A DNA stretch of 64,000 bases. Origin: Streptomyces davaonensis JCM 4913. GTDB taxonomy: Bacteria > Actinomycetota > Actinomycetes > Streptomycetales > Streptomycetaceae. The DNA lies in contig NC_020504.1 of assembly GCF_000349325.1 (NCBI RefSeq), positions 8,970,326-9,034,325 on the forward strand. Direction: 5' to 3'. Below are positions 42,750 through 51,730 of this stretch, piece by piece. The notes under the pieces are model-generated. The model worked only from the letters and a program-made list of their open reading frames with translations. It had not been told where the DNA came from and ran no database searches. Position 1 is the stretch's first letter, and each line of letters starts with the position of its first letter. A program made the translations under genes and the position numbers.

Positions 42750-43691
42750 ATGGCGATCATGAGAGTTCCGTCGTCCACCCAGACCTTCCAGCCGGTCCTG
42801 GAGCGCATCGCCGACGAGATCGGGCGCACCCCGGGCCGGGGCCGTGCCGCCGACTACATCCCGGCGCTCGCGGCCTGCGACCCGCGCAGCTTCGGCATGG
42901 CCGTCGCCGAGCTGGACGGCACGGTGTACGGCGTGGGGGACTGGCGCGAACCCTTCTCCACCCAGTCCATCACCAAGGTCTTCACCCTCGCCCTCGATCT
43001 CGCTCGCGAGGGCGACGAACTGTGGGAGCACGTGGGCCGCGAGCCCTCCGGCAATCCCTTCAACTCCCTGGTGCAGCTGGAGTACGAGAACGGCATCCCG
43101 CGCAACCCGTTCATCAACGCCGGCGCCCTGGTCGTCACCGACCGGCTCCAGACCCGTACCGGCGACGCGGCGGGCGAGCTCCTCGCCTTCCTGCGTGCGG
43201 AGAGCGGCGAACCGAGCCTGGACTTCGACCACGAGATCGCCGCCTCCGAGTCCGCGCACGGCGACCGCAACGCCGCCCTGGCCCACTTCATGGCCTCCTA
43301 CGGCAACATCGACAACCCGGTACCGGACCTGCTCGACCAGTACTTCCGCCAGTGCTCGATCCGCGCCTCCTGCGCCGACCTGGCCCTCGCCACCGGCTTC
43401 CTGGCCCGCCACGGAGTGCGCGCCGACGGCTCCCGGCTGCTCACCCGCAGCCAGGCGAAGCAGGTCAACGCGGTGATGCTGACCTGCGGGACGTACGACG
43501 CGGCCGGTGACTTCGCCTACCGCGTCGGCCTGCCCGGCAAGAGCGGTGTGGGCGGCGGCATCATCGCCGTCGTACCGGGCCGCTGCACCCTGTGCGTCTG
43601 GAGTCCGGGCCTGGACGAGCGCGGCAACTCAGTGGCGGGCGTAGCAGCCCTGGACCGCTTCACGACGCTCACGGGTCTGTCGGTGTTCTGA
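42750..43691 (+). CDS. glsA: Glutaminase (beta-lactamase-like, GlsA)
   Basis: The protein has 313 residues. The catalytic Ser-x-x-Lys lies in FSTQSITKVFTLAL near residue 70. NPFINAGALVV, GNIDNPVPDLLDQYF and KSGVGGGIIAVVPG are family hallmarks. It converts glutamine to glutamate and ammonia, and extends the amide-catabolism theme of the locus. GGAGG precedes the ATG by 6 nt. Confidence 0.92.
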   Translation: MAIMRVPSSTQTFQPVLERIADEIGRTPGRGRAADYIPALAACDPRSFGMAVAELDGTVYGVGDWREPFSTQSITKVFTLALDLAREGDELWEHVGREPSGNPFNSLVQLEYENGIPRNPFINAGALVVTDRLQTRTGDAAGELLAFLRAESGEPSLDFDHEIAASESAHGDRNAALAHFMASYGNIDNPVPDLLDQYFRQCSIRASCADLALATGFLARHGVRADGSRLLTRSQAKQVNAVMLTCGTYDAAGDFAYRVGLPGKSGVGGGIIAVVPGRCTLCVWSPGLDERGNSVAGVAALDRFTTLTGLSVF

Positions 43692-43701
43692 CGGCCGCGG
43701 C

Positions 43702-44127
43702 TCACGACCCGTGACACTCGCTGTTGTCCCCACCCGACAGACACTGTGACTGGGGCCCGCTGTACCCCGGCTCGGGCGCGGGCGGATGGTCCTCGTCGTA
43801 CTGCTGAAGCTGCCCAAGACCGGCGATCAGCAACAGCACCAGCCCGGCCAGGAGTTGCAGGGCGGCGGTGACAGGGGCCCGGTTGCGGTGAGCCAGCCAC
43901 GCCGTCCCCACCACGAGGCCGCCCACGACGCCGAGACCTATGGCGAACGGGGTGAAGCTGACGGACGTACCGGCGTCGGGGCCGAGCAACGTGTACCCGG
44001 CCGCGTCGAGCCCGAACAGGCACGCGACCAACGCGGCCACGCCGTCCGCCACCAGCAGGGCGAGCGCGAGAAACACATCGGCCGCGGGGTGCGGACGGCC
44101 GGCTCGCGGTGCTGGGGTCGTGGTCAT
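43702..44127 (-). CDS. DUF6234-type small membrane protein
   Basis: The protein has 141 residues. Three or four membrane helices (VFLALALLVADGVAALVACL, FAIGLGVVGGLVVGTAWLA, ALQLLAGLVLLLIAGLG) are followed by an extracytoplasmic tail with two cysteines (SQCLSGGDNSECHGS). The function is unknown. ATG 44127 is chosen because the preceding codons run into a perfect palindrome at 44162-44177 that should be promoter DNA. Confidence 0.7.
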   Translation of the reverse strand: MTTTPAPRAGRPHPAADVFLALALLVADGVAALVACLFGLDAAGYTLLGPDAGTSVSFTPFAIGLGVVGGLVVGTAWLAHRNRAPVTAALQLLAGLVLLLIAGLGQLQQYDEDHPPAPEPGYSGPQSQCLSGGDNSECHGS

Positions 44128-44161
44128 GGACACAGCTTCACCGCGGGGCCCGGGCGTGTCC

Positions 44162-44177
44162 TGAGTACGCGTACTCA
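44162..44177. promoter_or_regulatory. MacR-type box
   Basis: TGAGTACGCGTACTCA is a perfect 16-bp palindrome. It matches the TGAGTACnnGTACTCA box I recall for the MacRS two-component system of Streptomyces coelicolor, whose regulon is rich in membrane proteins. It lies 35 bp upstream of the DUF6234 gene on the minus strand. Confidence 0.65.
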
Positions 44178-44244
44178 AGTCTGATGTGGCCCTGCCGATT
44201 AATGCGGTTGAGGCCGTCCGCGGTCACCAGGGAAGATCGCCCCC

Positions 44245-45549
44245 ATGTTCTCGCGCAAGCCCCGTCGCCCCAAGTCCCCCGAACTTCTCAAGGCATGGGA
44301 GTCCCTGGACTCCGGAGACATACCCGGTGCCCTGCGGCTGCTGCGGTCCGGGACCGACAGTCTGCCGTTGGGTGAGACGGCGCTGGTGGTGGGCCGGGCG
44401 GCCGGTGCCGCCGGGTTCGACGACCTCCGGCAGGCCGCCGAGGCGCTGGCCGCTCGGCCCGAACAGGCCCAGGAGCAGTACGACTACGGGTTCGCCTGCG
44501 TGGAGCGCGGCGTCGCCTATCTGGCGATCCCCGCCCTGCGGGAGGCGCTGCGCCAGGTGTCCGGTTCCAAGACGGTGCTGCTTGAACTCGTCTCCGCGTA
44601 CGAGCGCGAGGGGCGGCACGGGGAAGCCGTGGAGGTGTTGAGCGCGCACGAGAGCGAGCTCGCCGACTGGCCGGACCGCTATCTGCTGGTCTACAACGCC
44701 CTCATGGCGGGCGACCTTGCGCTGGCCCGCCGTCAGCACGCGCTGCTGCCCGACCCGGACGACCCGCAGTGGCTCGGGGCGCAGGCGCGCCAGGCCCGCA
44801 TGCTGGCGCGGGCGGCGGAGGCGGACCAGGCCGGCCCGCTGGACCTCACCGATCTGCGGGGCTGGCAGTACGTCCTGGGCGGCACCGTCCTCGGCACCCT
44901 GTCCCCGTACGGCTTCGGCGCGGGCATGACGGGCCGGTACGCCTGGCTCCAGGACAACCACGACCAGTGTCTGCGCGGACTGCTGCGGCTGAAGTCGGTG
45001 CTGGCGGCGGCCGGGGCGCGGCCTACGTCGGTGTCCCTGCTGCCCGACCGTGGCAGCCGCGTCCTGGGCCTCGCCGCGGCCGAGGTGCTCGGACTTCCGG
45101 CGCTGCCCTTCGCGGCCGAGCGGGCGGACACCGTGGTCGTGGCGTACGACCTGAACGACGTGGACCCCGAGATCATCGGTGACCTCTTCGAGCGGGCGCC
45201 CGGCCAGGTGCTGCACGAGCACGCGAGCTGCTGGACCGACGCCCCGGCCGTCACCGCCGACAGCATCACCCTGCTCCACCAGTCGGCGACGGCGCCCTGG
45301 GCGGGCGTCCTGCGTCAGTCGGACGGCGGCGGCGTCGAGCGCTCGGCCCCGGACGACCGGCCCGAGGCCGAGATCGCCGCGGACATCGTCGGTGCCGACC
45401 CCACACCGGACGAGGGTGACGACGAGACCCCGGCCGACCCGGACGAGCGGCTCACGGAGTTCGTCACGGCGATCCGCGGCAGCTGGCTCCAGGGGGACCG
45501 CGCCCACCTGTCCTCCGCGGGGCCGGTGCCGAGTTCGCGCTTCGTCTGA
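44245..45549 (+). CDS. TPR-like protein of unknown function
   Basis: The protein has 434 residues. Residues 1-200 look like helical TPR-type repeats (SLDSGDIPGALRLLRSG; QYDYGFACVERGVAYLAIPA; AYEREGRHGEAVEVLSAHE). Residues 210-370 form an alpha/beta region (ADTVVVAYDLNDVDPEIIGD) of no recognised family. The tail is acidic and low in complexity. There is no signal peptide. It stands alone between a membrane protein gene and a MOSC gene. Confidence 0.7.
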   Translation: MFSRKPRRPKSPELLKAWESLDSGDIPGALRLLRSGTDSLPLGETALVVGRAAGAAGFDDLRQAAEALAARPEQAQEQYDYGFACVERGVAYLAIPALREALRQVSGSKTVLLELVSAYEREGRHGEAVEVLSAHESELADWPDRYLLVYNALMAGDLALARRQHALLPDPDDPQWLGAQARQARMLARAAEADQAGPLDLTDLRGWQYVLGGTVLGTLSPYGFGAGMTGRYAWLQDNHDQCLRGLLRLKSVLAAAGARPTSVSLLPDRGSRVLGLAAAEVLGLPALPFAAERADTVVVAYDLNDVDPEIIGDLFERAPGQVLHEHASCWTDAPAVTADSITLLHQSATAPWAGVLRQSDGGGVERSAPDDRPEAEIAADIVGADPTPDEGDDETPADPDERLTEFVTAIRGSWLQGDRAHLSSAGPVPSSRFV

Positions 45550-45586
45550 TACCTGCCGTTCGGCGTTGGTGCTCAGCGTCCGACGG

Positions 45587-46420
45587 CTACCGTTCGGAGT
45601 CGCCCCACTCGTCCACGACGACCTGGTCGCCGACGGACAGCTTCCCCGGTCGCAGCACGGAGAACTTGGTGCCGAACACCACGCCTCCGCTCGCCGCGCG
45701 CCGGTACCCGGCAAGCGTCCGCAGCGGTTCCTTCCCGCTGCGGGCCCCGGCCTCCTGGTCGACCAGCGTGACCGCGCAGCGCACCGCGAGCTTGGCGTAG
45801 CCCAGTTCCGTCCCGCCGATCCGCACGCGGCGCGCCCGGTCCTCGCCGTGCGGCTCGGCCGCCCAGTCGGTGCCGTCGACGACGATGTTGGGGCGGAACC
45901 GGCTCATCGGCAGGGGCGGGGCCCCGTGTTCGGCCATCCGTCGGTCCAGGTGCGCGAGCGAGGCGCGGGACAGCAGGTGTACGGCGCTGCTGTCGGCGTA
46001 GCCGGAGGGGCCGGGGATCCAGCCGTCGGCGATCCGGCCGTGCTCCGGCGGCACCCGGACCAGACGGCTGGGCGAGCCGAGTACCTCCGACAGCCAGTCG
46101 GCGACCTCGTCGCCCTGGTCGATCCCCTGGAAGGCGTCGCCGAACAGATCGACGGCACGGCGCGGGGCCTCGGCGGTGACGTCGATGCTCACCGTCGTGC
46201 CGTCCGCGTCGAGCCGGAGGCCGGTGCCGTCCGCGCTCACCGTGGGCCGGATCAGGGCGAGGCGGGGATGGCGGCGCTGGGTGCGGTAGACCCCGTCCTC
46301 ACCGGTGACCATGAAGGTCCGGTCGTGCACGAGCCCTGCCTCGGTGAGCAGCGCGTCGCTCAACGACGTACCCCCGCATCCCTTGACGGGGTAGCAGACG
46401 AGATCCACGACTTCGGCCAT
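45587..46420 (-). CDS. MOSC domain protein
   Basis: The protein has 277 residues. An N-terminal MOSC beta-barrel (VVDLVCYPVKGCGGTSLSDA; HDRTFMVTGEDG) is followed by the MOSC domain (FRPNIVVDGTDWAAEP; AKLAVRCAVTLVDQEAG), which holds the conserved Cys. Such proteins handle sulfur bound to molybdenum cofactor or reduce N-hydroxylated compounds. GAGGAGG lies 6 nt before the ATG at 46420. Confidence 0.85.
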   Translation of the reverse strand: MAEVVDLVCYPVKGCGGTSLSDALLTEAGLVHDRTFMVTGEDGVYRTQRRHPRLALIRPTVSADGTGLRLDADGTTVSIDVTAEAPRRAVDLFGDAFQGIDQGDEVADWLSEVLGSPSRLVRVPPEHGRIADGWIPGPSGYADSSAVHLLSRASLAHLDRRMAEHGAPPLPMSRFRPNIVVDGTDWAAEPHGEDRARRVRIGGTELGYAKLAVRCAVTLVDQEAGARSGKEPLRTLAGYRRAASGGVVFGTKFSVLRPGKLSVGDQVVVDEWGDSER

Positions 46421-46608
46421 GTGCCGCCTCCTCGGGTCGGCGGCCAGCCTAGAACACCTGTGCAACTCCCTTGAAATCAGGAGGTATCCGGGCCGCGACC
46501 GGCCTCCTCCGGGATCAGCCACGCACCGGACATGCCTCGGCTTCCCGCCGGAGGTCCCCGCGTCGATTTCCGGCCACCCGGCGTTGACACGCTGACCGAG
46601 TGTTGGCC

Positions 46609-48003
46609 ATGGCTTTTCCCGTCGATCTCCGCCGCTGCCAGGTGCTCGGACTGGCCGGTACCGCCGTTCTCGCGGCCGGTGGCGGAACCGCAGGAGCGCT
46701 CCCCGTCCGGGACCTCCTCGCCCCGTCCTCCGCCGAGGCCGCCCTCGGCCTGATCGGCGTGTACTTCGGCGTCGTCCTGCTGATAGCGGCCTGGGCGCTG
46801 CTGGGCCGCCTGCTGCTCACCGCCGAGCCGCCGGCACCCCGGGCGCTGCTCGTCACGCTCGCCGTCTGGGCCGCCCCGCTGCTGCTCGCGCCGCCGCTGT
46901 TCAGCCGGGACGTCTACAGCTACCTTGCGCAAGGCGCCATGGTGGACGCCCACATCGACGTCTACGCCTACGGCCCGTCCCACCTCGGCGGGCCGCTCGC
47001 CGAGGAGGTCGCCCCGCTCTGGCAGCACACCGGGGCGCCGTACGGGCCGGTCTTCCTCGCCCTGGCCTCCGGCCTCTCCGCGCTCACCAGCGGCGAACTC
47101 CCCGCGGGCCTGCTCGGGATGCGGCTCGTCGCGCTGCTCGGGGTCGCCCTGATGGCGGCCGCCCTGCCCCGGCTCGCCCGGCACAGCGGCGCCGACCCGG
47201 CCGCCGCGCTCTGGCTCGGCGCCCTCAACCCGCTGGTCCTGTTGCACCTGGTCGCGGGCGCCCACAACGACGCCGTGATGCTCGGTCTGCTCGGTCTCGG
47301 TCTGGTCGCCGCGCTCGGCCGGTGGCCGGTCCTGGGCGCCGTACTCGTCACGCTCGCCGCGCTGGTCAAGGCGCCCGCGATACTCGGCCTGGCCGCGGTG
47401 GTCGTCCTCCATATGCGGGCGGGCCGGCCACCGGCTCGCGCCGTCCTGACGACCACGGCCGCGGCCGCAGCCACCACGGTCACCGCGACCGCCGTCGCCG
47501 GCACCGGCTACGGCTGGATAGGCGCCCTCAACACCCCGGTCTCCCCGCACAACTGGGCGCTCACCAGCCTCCTCGGCCGGGCCACCCGTGCGCTGCTGGA
47601 GGGGCTCGGCAGCGACCTGGCGCCCTTCGCGGTACCGGCCTGGCACGCCGTCGGTGTCGTCGCCGCCGTGGTCGCAGTCGCCGTCATATGGCTGCGGCTC
47701 AGGCCGCGCCCGGTGTACGCGCTCGGCCTGAGCCTCGCCGCCGTGGCCGCCTTCGGCCCCGCGATCCGCCCCTGGTACGCGCTGTGGGGCCTGTTCCTCA
47801 TCGCCGCCGCGGCGCCCAGCACCTCGGTGCGGCACCGGGTGGCGGCCGTGACGGGCGTCCTGGCGCTCGCCACCCTGCCCAGCGGGGGCCCGGCGGATGT
47901 GGGGCAACTGGTGCTCGCGGTCTCCGGCGGGGTACTGGCGGTGGTCGTGCTGTGGCAGGCCCACCAGGCGGAGCTGGCGCCGGCTTGGGGGCGTACCGCA
48001 TGA
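46609..48003 (+). CDS. mptB: Polyprenol-phosphomannose-dependent alpha-1,6-mannosyltransferase, MptB-like
   Basis: The protein has 464 residues and about twelve membrane helices. The early loop has FSRDVYSYLAQGAMVDAHID (the Asp needed by GT-C enzymes) and LWQHTGAPYGPVFLA. It would add mannose from a lipid carrier to a membrane glycolipid on the outer face. ATG 46609 is preferred over an in-frame TTG at 46600; neither has a clear ribosome-binding site. It is coupled to the next mannosyltransferase gene by ATGA. Confidence 0.82.
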   Translation: MAFPVDLRRCQVLGLAGTAVLAAGGGTAGALPVRDLLAPSSAEAALGLIGVYFGVVLLIAAWALLGRLLLTAEPPAPRALLVTLAVWAAPLLLAPPLFSRDVYSYLAQGAMVDAHIDVYAYGPSHLGGPLAEEVAPLWQHTGAPYGPVFLALASGLSALTSGELPAGLLGMRLVALLGVALMAAALPRLARHSGADPAAALWLGALNPLVLLHLVAGAHNDAVMLGLLGLGLVAALGRWPVLGAVLVTLAALVKAPAILGLAAVVVLHMRAGRPPARAVLTTTAAAAATTVTATAVAGTGYGWIGALNTPVSPHNWALTSLLGRATRALLEGLGSDLAPFAVPAWHAVGVVAAVVAVAVIWLRLRPRPVYALGLSLAAVAAFGPAIRPWYALWGLFLIAAAAPSTSVRHRVAAVTGVLALATLPSGGPADVGQLVLAVSGGVLAVVVLWQAHQAELAPAWGRTA

Positions 48004-49352
48004 GACTGCCCCGCACCGACCAGGGACGACTGCTCCTGGTGTTCGTCCTGCTGGCCGCCGTGACCGCGTTCACCGCGACCGTGCCGTTGCTGCGCGACTG
48101 GTTCGACCTGCGCGTCTACCACGGCACCGTGGACAGCTGGGTGCACCACGGCGGCCGGATCTACGACTACCTGGTCCCCGGCACGACGTACGGCTTCACC
48201 TACCCGCCGTTCGCCGCCGTCGCCATGCTCCCCATGGCCCTGCTGAACCTGCCCGCCGCCATCGTCGTCGCCCTGCTGCTCAACCTGGCCGCCCTGGGCG
48301 TCGTCCTGCGCATCCTCGTCGGACGGGACTGGCGGCGCTACGGTTGGTTCGGCTGCGCTCTCACCGCTTGCGCGCTCGCCCTGTTCGAGCCGCTGCGCGA
48401 CACCTTCAGCTTCGGCCAGGTGAACGTTCTGCTGCTCGCCCTGGTCCTGACGGACGCCTGGCTGCTGGCCACCGGCCGGGAACGCTGGGCGGGAATCGGG
48501 ATCGGCCTGGCGGCCGCGATCAAGCTGACGCCCGCGCTCTTCATCGGGCTGCTCCTGCTGTCCCGCAAGTGGCGCGCGGCCGGGGTCGCGACCGTCGTGG
48601 CCGCCGGTGCCACCGCCTTCGCGGCCTGGGTGACCCCGGACGCGTCCCGGTTCTACTGGACGCGGGCCCTGTGGGACACGACCCGGGTGGGCCGTCTGGA
48701 CTACGTCTCGAACCAGTCCGTGCAGGGCGTCCTGGCCCGGCTCGGCGAACACGGGCGTCCGGTCTGGGCGATCATCGTGCTGCTGGTGCTCTGCGTCTGG
48801 GCATGGCGGGCGAGCCGGGCGGTCGCCGCGGGGGAGTGGATCGCGGCCTTCGCCCTGACCGGACTCGCGGCCTGTCTGGTCAGCCCCATCACCTGGGTGC
48901 ACCATCTGGTGTGGCTGCTGCCGTCGTTCGTGGTGCTGGTCCGCGCCGGGCACCCGCGGATCGCGGGCGCCCTGTACGCGGTGCTGTGCACGAGCGTGGT
49001 GTGGCTGTGGTTCGACGACGCCTCCGGCATCGACGGCTTCCTCGGCTCCAACGCCTACGTCTGGATCACGCTCGGTCTGCTGCTGTGGCTGCCGGTCGGT
49101 CAACTCTCCGCCGGACGGCCCTTCCTGGAGCGTGTCGTCACCGCGACGGCACCGGCGCCGAAGCCGGCGGCGCCCGCGACCATCCCGGCCTCCGCCCAGC
49201 CAGGACCCTCCTCCACCGGCCTCGCCACGGCCGCGGACACCGGCTCCGGGCCGGGACGCGGCTTGGCCCGCAGCTCGTCCAGCGAACCCACGGGATCGAC
49301 CCGCCCGGCCGCCTCGAACCCCCAGTCCAGCAGCTCCCGAGCCTCCTCGTAG
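48000..49352 (+). CDS. GT87-type membrane mannosyltransferase
   Basis: The protein has 450 residues and about ten membrane helices. DLRVYHGTVDSWVHHGGRIY, YGFTYPPFAAVAMLP and SFGQVNVLLLALVLTDAWL match alpha-1,2-mannosyltransferases of the PimE class. The last 85 residues are an Ala/Pro/Ser/Thr-rich tail with no domain. This tail is encoded by the 253 bp that overlap, in antisense, the end of the carboxypeptidase gene. It probably works with the upstream MptB-like enzyme on mannosylated lipids. Confidence 0.82.
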   Translation: MRLPRTDQGRLLLVFVLLAAVTAFTATVPLLRDWFDLRVYHGTVDSWVHHGGRIYDYLVPGTTYGFTYPPFAAVAMLPMALLNLPAAIVVALLLNLAALGVVLRILVGRDWRRYGWFGCALTACALALFEPLRDTFSFGQVNVLLLALVLTDAWLLATGRERWAGIGIGLAAAIKLTPALFIGLLLLSRKWRAAGVATVVAAGATAFAAWVTPDASRFYWTRALWDTTRVGRLDYVSNQSVQGVLARLGEHGRPVWAIIVLLVLCVWAWRASRAVAAGEWIAAFALTGLAACLVSPITWVHHLVWLLPSFVVLVRAGHPRIAGALYAVLCTSVVWLWFDDASGIDGFLGSNAYVWITLGLLLWLPVGQLSAGRPFLERVVTATAPAPKPAAPATIPASAQPGPSSTGLATAADTGSGPGRGLARSSSSEPTGSTRPAASNPQSSSSRASS

Positions 49353-50275
49353 ACGGTGAGGCCACCGCCGTACTGCGGGTTCATCACCGTGACGACAAGG
49401 GTCCGGTCGCCCTTGCGGGCGGCGCTGACCAAGGTGTGACCCGCTTTGCTGGTGTAGCCGTTCTTGACGCCGATCAGGCCGGGATACGGCTCCACCCCGT
49501 CGGCGCCGGTCAGCAGCCGGTTGGTGTTGCGGATTGCATACGACGATCCGCCGCGTCCCGGGAACCTGGTCTCGACCGTGCCGCAGTACCGCGCGAACTC
49601 CTTGCTGCGCAGCCCCGCCCGGCCGAACACGGCGAGGTCGTACGCCGAGGAGACCTGGCCCGGGGTGTCGTACCCGTCCGGGGACAGCACGCGCGTGTCG
49701 CGGGCGCCGAGGGCACGCGCCTTGGCCTGCATCCGCGCGGCCGTAGTGCGCCAGCCGCCGTTGAGGTGGGCGAGGACGTGCACGGCGTCGTTGCCGGAGT
49801 TGAGGAACACCCCGTTCCACAGATCGGACACCCGGTAGGAGTGGCCCTCGGCGACGCCGACCAGGCTGCTGCCCGGACCGATGTCCGACAGCTCCTCCTC
49901 GTCGACCGTGTGCCGGATCCCGCCAGGCAGGACGGGCAGCACGGTCAGGGCGAACAGCGTCTTGAGGGTGCTCGCGGGCGGCAGTCTGCGGTGCGCGTCC
50001 TTCGCGGCGAGCACCTCGCCGGTGTCGGCGTCGGCGACCACCCACGACAGCGCGGAGACCCGCGGCACCCGGGGCGCCCCGGCCCGCGGCCGCACCTGCG
50101 TACCGGAGCGGCCCAGCAGCGACGGCAACGGCCCGGCCGCCGCACGCGCCCGCTCCGGCCCGCCGGACTCCGCGCCACCCTCACCGGCCACCGCGGCGGG
50201 CCCGAGCGCCAGCAGCCCCGCCACACAGAGCACGCAGGTCGACACGGCCACCCGGGAAGAGAATCTGATCGTCAT
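49100..50275 (-). CDS. D-alanyl-D-alanine carboxypeptidase (penicillin-binding, S11)
   Basis: The protein has 391 residues. A signal peptide is followed by the S11 domain: Ser-x-x-Lys in PASTLKTLFAL, Ser-Gly-Asn in FLNSGNDAVHVL, and KNGYTSKAG in place of KTG. A C-terminal hydrophobic segment (GMVAGAAGFGAGAVAV) and basic end anchor it in the membrane. It trims peptidoglycan stem peptides. The ATG has a leaderless-type -10. Its 3' end overlaps the mannosyltransferase gene by 253 bp. Confidence 0.88.
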   Translation of the reverse strand: MTIRFSSRVAVSTCVLCVAGLLALGPAAVAGEGGAESGGPERARAAAGPLPSLLGRSGTQVRPRAGAPRVPRVSALSWVVADADTGEVLAAKDAHRRLPPASTLKTLFALTVLPVLPGGIRHTVDEEELSDIGPGSSLVGVAEGHSYRVSDLWNGVFLNSGNDAVHVLAHLNGGWRTTAARMQAKARALGARDTRVLSPDGYDTPGQVSSAYDLAVFGRAGLRSKEFARYCGTVETRFPGRGGSSYAIRNTNRLLTGADGVEPYPGLIGVKNGYTSKAGHTLVSAARKGDRTLVVTVMNPQYGGGLTVYEEARELLDWGFEAAGRVDPVGSLDELRAKPRPGPEPVSAAVARPVEEGPGWAEAGMVAGAAGFGAGAVAVTTRSRKGRPAES

Positions 50276-50281
50276 ATGATC

Positions 50282-50287
50282 AACGTA
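50282..50287 (-). promoter_or_regulatory. Leaderless -10 box of carboxypeptidase gene
   Basis: On the minus strand TACGTT is followed by 6 nt and the ATG at 50275, with no ribosome-binding site. Confidence 0.45.
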
Positions 50288-50367
50288 GAAACAGCTCGGC
50301 GGCACACCACGCTCCCCTGACGGAGCGTCGCCCGCGAGCACCCGGATGCCGCAGCAGGCCGACGCGA

Positions 50368-51495
50368 TCAAGCGTCCTTCGGCAGTGTCGGCTGGATCCG
50401 GCGTAGGAACGTCGCGTTGTCCGGTGTCTCGCGCATGCGCTCCAGCAGGGTCTCCAGGCCGTCCTTGCCCTGGAGGACCCGGCGCAGGCCCTGTACGGCG
50501 GTCAACTCGGGGGCGGCCAGGAGCAGTTCCTCGCGGCGGGTGCCGGAGGGGTTGATGTCGATGGCCGGGAAGACGCGGCGGGAGGCCATTTCGCGGCTCA
50601 GGCGGAGCTCCATGTTGCCGGTGCTCTTGAGCTCCTCGAAGAAGAAGTCGTCGGCGCGGGAGCCGGTCTCCACCAGGGCGGTGGCGAGGATCGTGAGCGA
50701 GCCGCCCTCCTCGGCGGCCCGCGCGGCGCCGAAGAACCGCTTGGGGCCGATGAGCGCGGAGGCGTCGACACCGCCGCTGAGGGTGCGGCCACCCGCGGCG
50801 GCCGCGTTGTTGTGGGCCCGGCACAGCCGGGTCAGCGAGTCGAGCAGGATCACCACGTCCTCGCCCGCCTCGACGAGCCGCTTGGCCCGTTCGATGACGA
50901 GTTCGGCGAGCGCGATGTGCTGCTTGGGCGCCCGGTCGAACGTCGAGGCGTACACCTCGCCGCGCACGGAGCGCCGCATCTCGGTGACTTCCTCGGGGCG
51001 TTCGTCGAGCAGCACCACCATGAGGCGGCACTCGGGGTGGTTGCCGGCGACCGCGGCGGCGATCTGCTGGAGCAGTACGGTCTTGCCGGTCTTGGGCGGG
51101 GCCACGATCAGCCCGCGCTGGCCCTTGCCGACGGGGGCGAGCAGGTCGGTCACGCGTCCGGTCAGGCCGGCCGCCGGGTGTTCGAGGCGGATCCGCTCAC
51201 TCGGGTGAAGGGGTGTCAGATCGCCGAACCGGCGCCGGTCGCGCTCGGGGGCGCGGCTGTTGACGCGGGCGATCTCGGTCAGGGTCCGCCGGTCGCCTCG
51301 TACGCCTTCGACGAGGTCGCCCTTGCGCAGGCCGTGGCGGCGGATCAGGGCGGCGGGGACCTGGAGGTCGGAGGAGGTGGGCAGCAGGCTGTCCGCGGCC
51401 CGCAGGTGCCCCTTGCCGCTCGCGTCGATGTCGAGCACACCGATGACGGTCGCGGGCACGGAGTTCTGGACTGGGGGTTCGAGTGTGGTGGTCAT
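50368..51495 (-). CDS. rho: Short transcription termination factor Rho (second Rho type)
   Basis: The protein has 375 residues. An OB-fold RNA-binding region (LRAADSLLPTSSDLQVPAAL) is followed by the ATPase: Walker A PPKTGKTVLLQQ, Walker B VVILLDSLTRL, the Q-loop RTLSGGVDASALIGPKRFFG and the R-loop region. It lacks the long charged N-terminal insertion of housekeeping actinobacterial Rho, so it is probably a paralogue. AAAGGA precedes the ATG. It has an unusual pyrimidine-rich leader. Confidence 0.9.
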   Translation of the reverse strand: MTTTLEPPVQNSVPATVIGVLDIDASGKGHLRAADSLLPTSSDLQVPAALIRRHGLRKGDLVEGVRGDRRTLTEIARVNSRAPERDRRRFGDLTPLHPSERIRLEHPAAGLTGRVTDLLAPVGKGQRGLIVAPPKTGKTVLLQQIAAAVAGNHPECRLMVVLLDERPEEVTEMRRSVRGEVYASTFDRAPKQHIALAELVIERAKRLVEAGEDVVILLDSLTRLCRAHNNAAAAGGRTLSGGVDASALIGPKRFFGAARAAEEGGSLTILATALVETGSRADDFFFEELKSTGNMELRLSREMASRRVFPAIDINPSGTRREELLLAAPELTAVQGLRRVLQGKDGLETLLERMRETPDNATFLRRIQPTLPKDA

Positions 51496-51720
51496 GGGAG
51501 TGGGTCCTTTCACGGACGTACGGCATGGGACATGCGCAAGGAGGGGAAGGCCGCGGAGACGAGGCGGACAGAGCGCCTTCGGGCGGCGGGAACAACACCT
51601 CGGGGTACGGCGGAACCGCAGGTCACGAGGTGGAGAGAAAGCCGGGAAGAACCGGCTGACTGAAGGAGAACTGGCACCGGCGCCCAGGACTGGGCGTACA
51701 CAAGTGCTGGTGGGACCGTA
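51496..51720 (-). promoter_or_regulatory. C-rich leader of rho gene, candidate rut site
   Basis: Read on the minus strand, this 225-nt stretch is unusually rich in C and T and poor in A, with runs such as CTTTCTCTCCACCTCG and CCTTCCCCTCCTTGCG. Unstructured C-rich RNA is what Rho binds, so the leader may let Rho terminate its own transcript. A TACGGT box (forward 51715-51720) could be the -10. No open frame in it looks coding. Confidence 0.45.
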
Positions 51721-51730
51721 CCACGCGGGT

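Noticed and set aside
47508..50045. An 845-codon minus-strand frame across the mannosyltransferases and carboxypeptidase
   Set aside because: It is low-complexity and Arg/Gly-rich, opposite membrane-protein genes with clear helices.
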